DNA of 64,000 bases from JBBATK01 sp040398805. GTDB lineage: Bacteria > Bacteroidota > Ignavibacteria > Kapaibacteriales > NICIL-2. Where the stretch lies: the NCBI GenBank assembly GCA_040398805.1, contig JBBATK010000010.1:1-64000 (forward strand), written 5' to 3'. Each line of letters begins with the position of its first letter. The first letter of the stretch is position 1. The notes beneath the pieces are model-generated. The model ran no database searches. It was not told where the DNA came from and worked only from the letters and a program-made list of their open reading frames with translations. Both the position numbers and the translations under genes were made by a program. This document shows positions 60,578-64,000 of the stretch, piece by piece.

Positions 60578-61330
60578 CTATTCGCTGCCCGGTGTCTCGA
60601 GGATTTGAAGCTTGAAACCCAGGCCGTGGACGTTGACGATGGTGATGCGGGGATCGTCCTTGAGGTATTTCCGCAGGCGTGTCACGAACACGTCCATGCT
60701 GCGACCGTTGAAGTAATTATCGTCGCCCCACACCTCCTTCAACGCATCGCTGCGGCGCACCACCTCGCCTGCCGAGCGTGCAAGGATGCGCAGGAGTTCG
60801 GACTCCTTATGGGTGAGCGTTCTCGACTCTTCGTGACGAACGAGCAGGCGGCGCTCTGCATCGAAGGAATACTCGCCGATCGTGAATCGCTTACCATCGT
60901 TCGTGGTCCCGTGAACATGTGTGCGACGCAGGATGGCTTTGATCCGCATCATGAGCTCGTCGATACTGAACGGCTTCGTCACATAATCGTCGGCTCCCAT
61001 TTCGAATCCTTGGAGTCGGTCTTCCGGAAGACTTTTCGCGGTGAGGAAGAGGATAGGAACCTTCGTGTCGCGGGAACGGATGTGCTGTGCCAACGTGAAT
61101 CCGTCCTGTTTGGGAAGCATCACATCAAGGATGCAGAGATCGAAACGGGAGCTAACGAATGCACTCTCGCCCTGCTCTCCGTCGGTACAAAGCGTGACAT
61201 CGTATCCTTTGAGCTGAAGGAATTCGGAGAGCACGGCTCCGAGGTTGGCGTCGTCCTCCACCAAGAGCAATCGCGCATGGTCGAGCGATCTTTCCGCTAC
61301 GTCGGCGGTTCCTCCATATTGCGTCATCAT
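60578..61330 (-). CDS. OmpR-family response regulator
   Basis: 250-aa transcription factor. The receiver domain (about 18-135) has acidic pocket E25/D26/D27 (LLLVEDDANL), phospho-acceptor D69 (CILDVMLPKQDG), T97 (LTAK) and K119 (VTKPFS). The DNA-binding winged helix (about 150-245) includes LTHKESELLRILARSAGEVVRRSDALKEVWGD and VFVTRLRKYLKDDP. AAGGAGAG precedes tandem ATGs at 61330 and 61327. It lies 160 bases downstream of its probable partner kinase. Target genes are unknown. Confidence 0.93.
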   Translation of the reverse strand: MMTQYGGTADVAERSLDHARLLLVEDDANLGAVLSEFLQLKGYDVTLCTDGEQGESAFVSSRFDLCILDVMLPKQDGFTLAQHIRSRDTKVPILFLTAKSLPEDRLQGFEMGADDYVTKPFSIDELMMRIKAILRRTHVHGTTNDGKRFTIGEYSFDAERRLLVRHEESRTLTHKESELLRILARSAGEVVRRSDALKEVWGDDNYFNGRSMDVFVTRLRKYLKDDPRITIVNVHGLGFKLQILETPGSE

Positions 61331-61489
61331 AATCTCTCCTTCGTTAGGTTTCGACGTCCGCTCGCCGAGGACGTCACCGCAGACACTCATAGGTACGGAT
61401 TCCCGATGTTCCGCGACTCATCCGACGCCGACCACACCACCTCGCGCCGTCCGAAACGGCGGTTTCGGATCCGGCTCGAGCATAGTGAC

Positions 61490-63469
61490 TCACGCGCGGC
61501 TCAGGCACGGAAGGATGATGGTGAAGGTACTTCCCTTCCCCAATTCGCTTTCCACACTCACATGACCGCCGTGCGCTTCCACGATGGACTGCACGTACGA
61601 TAATCCCAGACCGAATCCTTTCACATTATGCACGTTGCCGGTGGGCACGCGGAACAGTCGTTCGAACACCCGCTTCTGATTGTCGCGACTGATGCCGATG
61701 CCGGCATCGGTCACATCGACGCGCAGATGCGAACCCGCATTCGTACTGCGCACGGTGATCCGAGGAGCATCGGTACTGTATTTGATGGCATTGTCGAGCA
61801 GGTTGAGAAGCACGTTACGCATGTGCATCTCGTCCGCCGACACATCGGTGATCGATGCACGCACGTCCACATCCACACTGCCGCCACGCGATTCCAGCTG
61901 CAGACCGATGGCGTCGACCGCTTCCTCGATCACTTCGTGCATATCGATCCTGCTGACATTCAGGACCAATTCTCCGCGCTCCATCTTCGCCGCTTGCAGA
62001 ACGCGCTCCACTTGTGAACGCAGCCGATGATTCTCCTCCCGGATGACGCCAAGGAAGCGCTGCACGCGATCGGTACTGGCCGACACGTCGGGATCGCGAA
62101 GGGCGTCGGCGGCAAGCTCGATGGTCGCTATCGGGGTCTTCAACTCGTGGGTCATGTTGCTGATGAAATCGGACTTCATCTCCGAGATCTTCTTGTGTCG
62201 GTTCAGATTCCGCATGGTCCATCCGAACGAACCGACGATGATGGCCATGAAGACGGCGGATGACCCCAAGATGCTTGCATTCTTGTTCATGAGGTACTCT
62301 CGCTTGGAGGGGAAACTCACAAAGAGCGTATGGTTCTTTTGCACGATATCGCCGGGAAAGAGTACCGTTCGATAATCGGAACCTTGAACATCCGCCGGCT
62401 TTCCGTCTCTTGTTATGACCATCCGCGAACTCTGTCCGTCCACGATACCGAAGACATACTCGGTCGGAAGATTTCGGTGAGCGAATTCACGTCGCAAGAC
62501 AGAGTCCACGGCATCGGCCGACACACGCTCGCCGAGCGTACGGGTGAATTCCCGTAAATCGCGCACCGTCTGTTGTATGTGCGAAATCTTCTTTCGGGCG
62601 CGTCTCGTCAACTCGTCGTCGCTCTTGGACGTTCCGGACGGAGTCGTTCGTAATGACGTGCGTCCCGAGGATGAGGCATCGGAGATGCGAAGCAACGAAT
62701 CCTTCACTCCGGCTGCCTGCCGGGAAAGCGCCAATTGCCGGGAACGCTCCCGCATCTGTTCAGGATTCCCGACGGCCACGGAAAATGCAGAGTGCGTCCC
62801 TGACGGCGACCCGCTATTGTCACCGAATCCTATGGTCACCTGCACCCCGGGCGGCTCGCTGGGTATGGCATCGACAAAAGGCCGGTCGAAGGCGAACCGC
62901 CTTGATGTCATCTCGCGTACTGTTTCCTCTAGCCCCTGCTCAACCTGCTCGAAGGCGGCATCGAATTCGCCGCTCATCTGGCGCAACACGGAATCCCAAG
63001 AACGGGAATGCCGTTGGGTGTTGGACCCGGAAGCGAGCGGGTCTGGAGAGCGCTCGACAATGACCTGCCGGGATGTCGGACGAGGGATCTGCCCCATAAA
63101 GGGTCGTGCGGAACGTGCACCATGGTTCATCTCCGGCACGTCGGAGAGTCGTTCTTTCTCGTTTTCCTTGCCGCTCCGTATGGCTATGCGTTCAGGTATC
63201 ACGTCAGCACGAGGAGGTTCGCTCGGTGCGGTATCTCGATTCTCGACATGGATGCCGGAGGTGATGGCAACGGCGTCGGCGACATGTTCCGCATCTTCCA
63301 ACTTCTTGGCCACGGAACTCAAGGATTCCTGCACCTGTTGACGGAACAATTGCTCGCTTAGCTCCAAGGAGTCACGAACGAGCAGCGCTTGCGCACCCAC
63401 CAGTCCCAGCATGGCGAAGGCCAGCGCACCGGTGATGAAGCGGGGAGAAAAGGACGAAGAACGTTTCAT
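61490..63469 (-). CDS. Two-component sensor histidine kinase
   Basis: 659-aa membrane kinase. A first membrane helix (about 11-29, ITGALAFAMLGLVGAQALL) and a second near 385-405 (ILGSSAVFMAIIVGSFGWTM) bracket a large extracytoplasmic region of about 350 residues with Arg/Ser-rich, low-complexity stretches. The HisKA domain carries NMTHELKTPIATI with H441. The HATPase domain has the N box LLNLLDNAIKYS (near 560), G1 DAGIGIS and G2 GFGLGLSYV. Start ATG 63469; the upstream in-frame extension has no helix or motif. It precedes the OmpR-family regulator on the same strand. The long sensor region matches no family I recognise. Confidence 0.9.
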   Translation of the reverse strand: MKRSSSFSPRFITGALAFAMLGLVGAQALLVRDSLELSEQLFRQQVQESLSSVAKKLEDAEHVADAVAITSGIHVENRDTAPSEPPRADVIPERIAIRSGKENEKERLSDVPEMNHGARSARPFMGQIPRPTSRQVIVERSPDPLASGSNTQRHSRSWDSVLRQMSGEFDAAFEQVEQGLEETVREMTSRRFAFDRPFVDAIPSEPPGVQVTIGFGDNSGSPSGTHSAFSVAVGNPEQMRERSRQLALSRQAAGVKDSLLRISDASSSGRTSLRTTPSGTSKSDDELTRRARKKISHIQQTVRDLREFTRTLGERVSADAVDSVLRREFAHRNLPTEYVFGIVDGQSSRMVITRDGKPADVQGSDYRTVLFPGDIVQKNHTLFVSFPSKREYLMNKNASILGSSAVFMAIIVGSFGWTMRNLNRHKKISEMKSDFISNMTHELKTPIATIELAADALRDPDVSASTDRVQRFLGVIREENHRLRSQVERVLQAAKMERGELVLNVSRIDMHEVIEEAVDAIGLQLESRGGSVDVDVRASITDVSADEMHMRNVLLNLLDNAIKYSTDAPRITVRSTNAGSHLRVDVTDAGIGISRDNQKRVFERLFRVPTGNVHNVKGFGLGLSYVQSIVEAHGGHVSVESELGKGSTFTIILPCLSRA

Positions 63470-63496
63470 GGCCACGGAAGATGAGAAGCGTTGATT

Positions 63497-63504
63497 CGAA
63501 AATA
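63497..63504 (-). promoter_or_regulatory. Candidate -7 element for the kinase gene
   Basis: Minus-strand TATTTTCG lies 28 bases ahead of the kinase ATG and fits TAnnTT[TC]G. No TTG at -33 spacing was found. Confidence 0.4.
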
Positions 63505-63683
63505 GAGGGCAAAGCCCTGAACTCCCTGAGTGATTAACACACCTTAACAGGGACGAAAACCGACGAAAAACGGGTATTTCGCTGGTCTCAGTCGTATAGA
63601 CGAGGGCGCGGGCATCTTGGTTTCCCGCATCGGCTCCCAACCCGTCGTCCTTCCCTCCTTGCCGGTTTGTACCGCCTTTTTCC

Positions 63684-63691
63684 TATATTTG
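63684..63691 (+). promoter_or_regulatory. -7 element of the rimP transcript
   Basis: TATATTTG is a full TAnnTTTG match, with a TTG 22 bases upstream. The surrounding TTTTTCCTATATTTGC is nearly identical to the nuoJ promoter. Confidence 0.65.
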
Positions 63692-63711
63692 CATTCGGTT
63701 ATGACAATCCG

Positions 63712-63734
63712 ATGGGCGTCTCGCCCATTTTTTA
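63712..63734 (+). terminator. Terminator-like hairpin in the rimP leader
   Basis: ATGGGCG (63712-63718) pairs perfectly with CGCCCAT (63722-63728) around TCT, followed by six T residues. It lies about 20 bases after the -7 element and 12 bases before the rimP start, so it would end transcription before the gene unless bypassed. Confidence 0.8.
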
Positions 63735-63746
63735 TTCGATCGAATC

Positions 63747-64000
63747 TTGATACGAACGATCCCGGACGAGTCTTTAGAGATCATTCATCGCGTGTGCGCC
63801 GACCATGGCTGTACGCTCGTTGGCAGTGACCTCCGCGGTACCGAGCACCGCTTGATACTCGACCTCTTTATCGATAATCGACAAGGCGTGACCCTTGATA
63901 ACTGCTCCGCAGTCCATCGCGTCCTCCTTGAAGAAGCCGAAACCGACAATTTTCTGAGTGATGTATACAGGCTCGACGTATCATCACCCGGTGTTGATCG
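63747..64000 (+). CDS. rimP: Ribosome maturation factor RimP (5' part)
   Basis: Open at the window edge; about 84 codons are visible. The frame reads ESLEIIHRVCADHGCTLVGSDL, then RLILDLFIDNRQGVTLDNCSAVHRVLLEE and VYRLDVSSPGVD, the RimP N-terminal domain with its SSPG(V/L)D signature. RimP aids 30S assembly and usually opens a rimP-nusA-infB operon. A stop codon at 63702 and no ATG in frame upstream of the conserved region make TTG at 63747 the best start I can see. The start lies just after a terminator-like hairpin. Confidence 0.85.
   Translation, partial: MIRTIPDESLEIIHRVCADHGCTLVGSDLRGTEHRLILDLFIDNRQGVTLDNCSAVHRVLLEEAETDNFLSDVYRLDVSSPGVD

Noticed and set aside
1..64000. CRISPR arrays, insertion sequences or prophage genes
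   Set aside because: No regularly spaced repeats, transposase, integrase or phage structural genes were found in the window.

Overview
The window looks like a chromosome segment of a high-GC, Gram-negative member of the Bacteroidota/Chlorobi assemblage. Four giant secreted multidomain proteins end in type IX secretion (T9SS)-type C-terminal domains, and there is an OmpA/PD40 protein of PorE type, OstA/LptA-like, KdtA and outer-membrane barrel genes. Promoters resemble the Bacteroidota TAnnTTTG (-7) type and many starts lack a clear Shine-Dalgarno sequence. A flagellar fliL-fliM-fliN operon is unusual for most Bacteroidota but fits the Ignavibacteria/Kapabacteria branch; I favour a Kapabacteria-like organism as an inference from gene content, not from a marker-gene search.

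Layout: 1-430 holds palindromic repeats, a terminator and tRNA-Pro(GGG). 0.5-2.6 kb (minus) has riboflavin synthase and an M20 dipeptidase. 2.8-7.3 kb (plus) has an AddB-like Fe-S nuclease and nuoJK. 7.4-10.2 kb has ruvC (minus), then a UPF0598-hotdog thioesterase fusion and a membrane phosphoesterase (plus). 10.3-13.7 kb (minus) is an asd-manC-hutI operon. 13.8-16.0 kb (minus) is fliL-fliM-fliN. 16.2-18.5 kb (minus) is HIT-rsmA-PAP2. 18.6-25.2 kb (minus) is an envelope operon: OstA-like protein, 1351-aa T9SS protein, outer-membrane barrel. 25.3-26.9 kb (plus) is hflX and a tiny membrane protein. 26.9-30.3 kb (minus) has UspA, a sugar-dehydrogenase-like exported protein, cytochrome c and an Rrf2 regulator. 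30.5-35.2 kb (plus) is mfd and the PorE-like gene. 35.2-37.3 kb (minus) is DUF4197-ftsB-lipoprotein RidA-DUF5683. 37.5-43.3 kb holds a CPBP protease, a membrane protein with a NAGPA-like phosphodiester glycosidase, enoyl-CoA hydratase with kdtA, and lgt. 43.8-60.4 kb (plus) is accessory surface territory: three T9SS giants with a four-gene cassette of unknown function (48.6-51.7 kb) between the first and second. 60.6-63.5 kb (minus) is a two-component system. The window closes with the promoter, a leader hairpin and the 5' part of rimP.

Much of the gene content concerns the envelope: lipoprotein maturation (lgt), LPS (kdtA, OstA-like), septation (ftsB), peptidoglycan-anchored OmpA protein, T9SS cargo and flagellar switch. 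The most novel-looking items are the 48.6-51.7 kb cassette, whose two central proteins look like cysteine-less thioredoxin folds; the UPF0598-thioesterase fusion; a RidA-family protein with a lipoprotein signal; and a terminator-like hairpin in the rimP leader. Function calls are from family recognition by eye; no database search was run.
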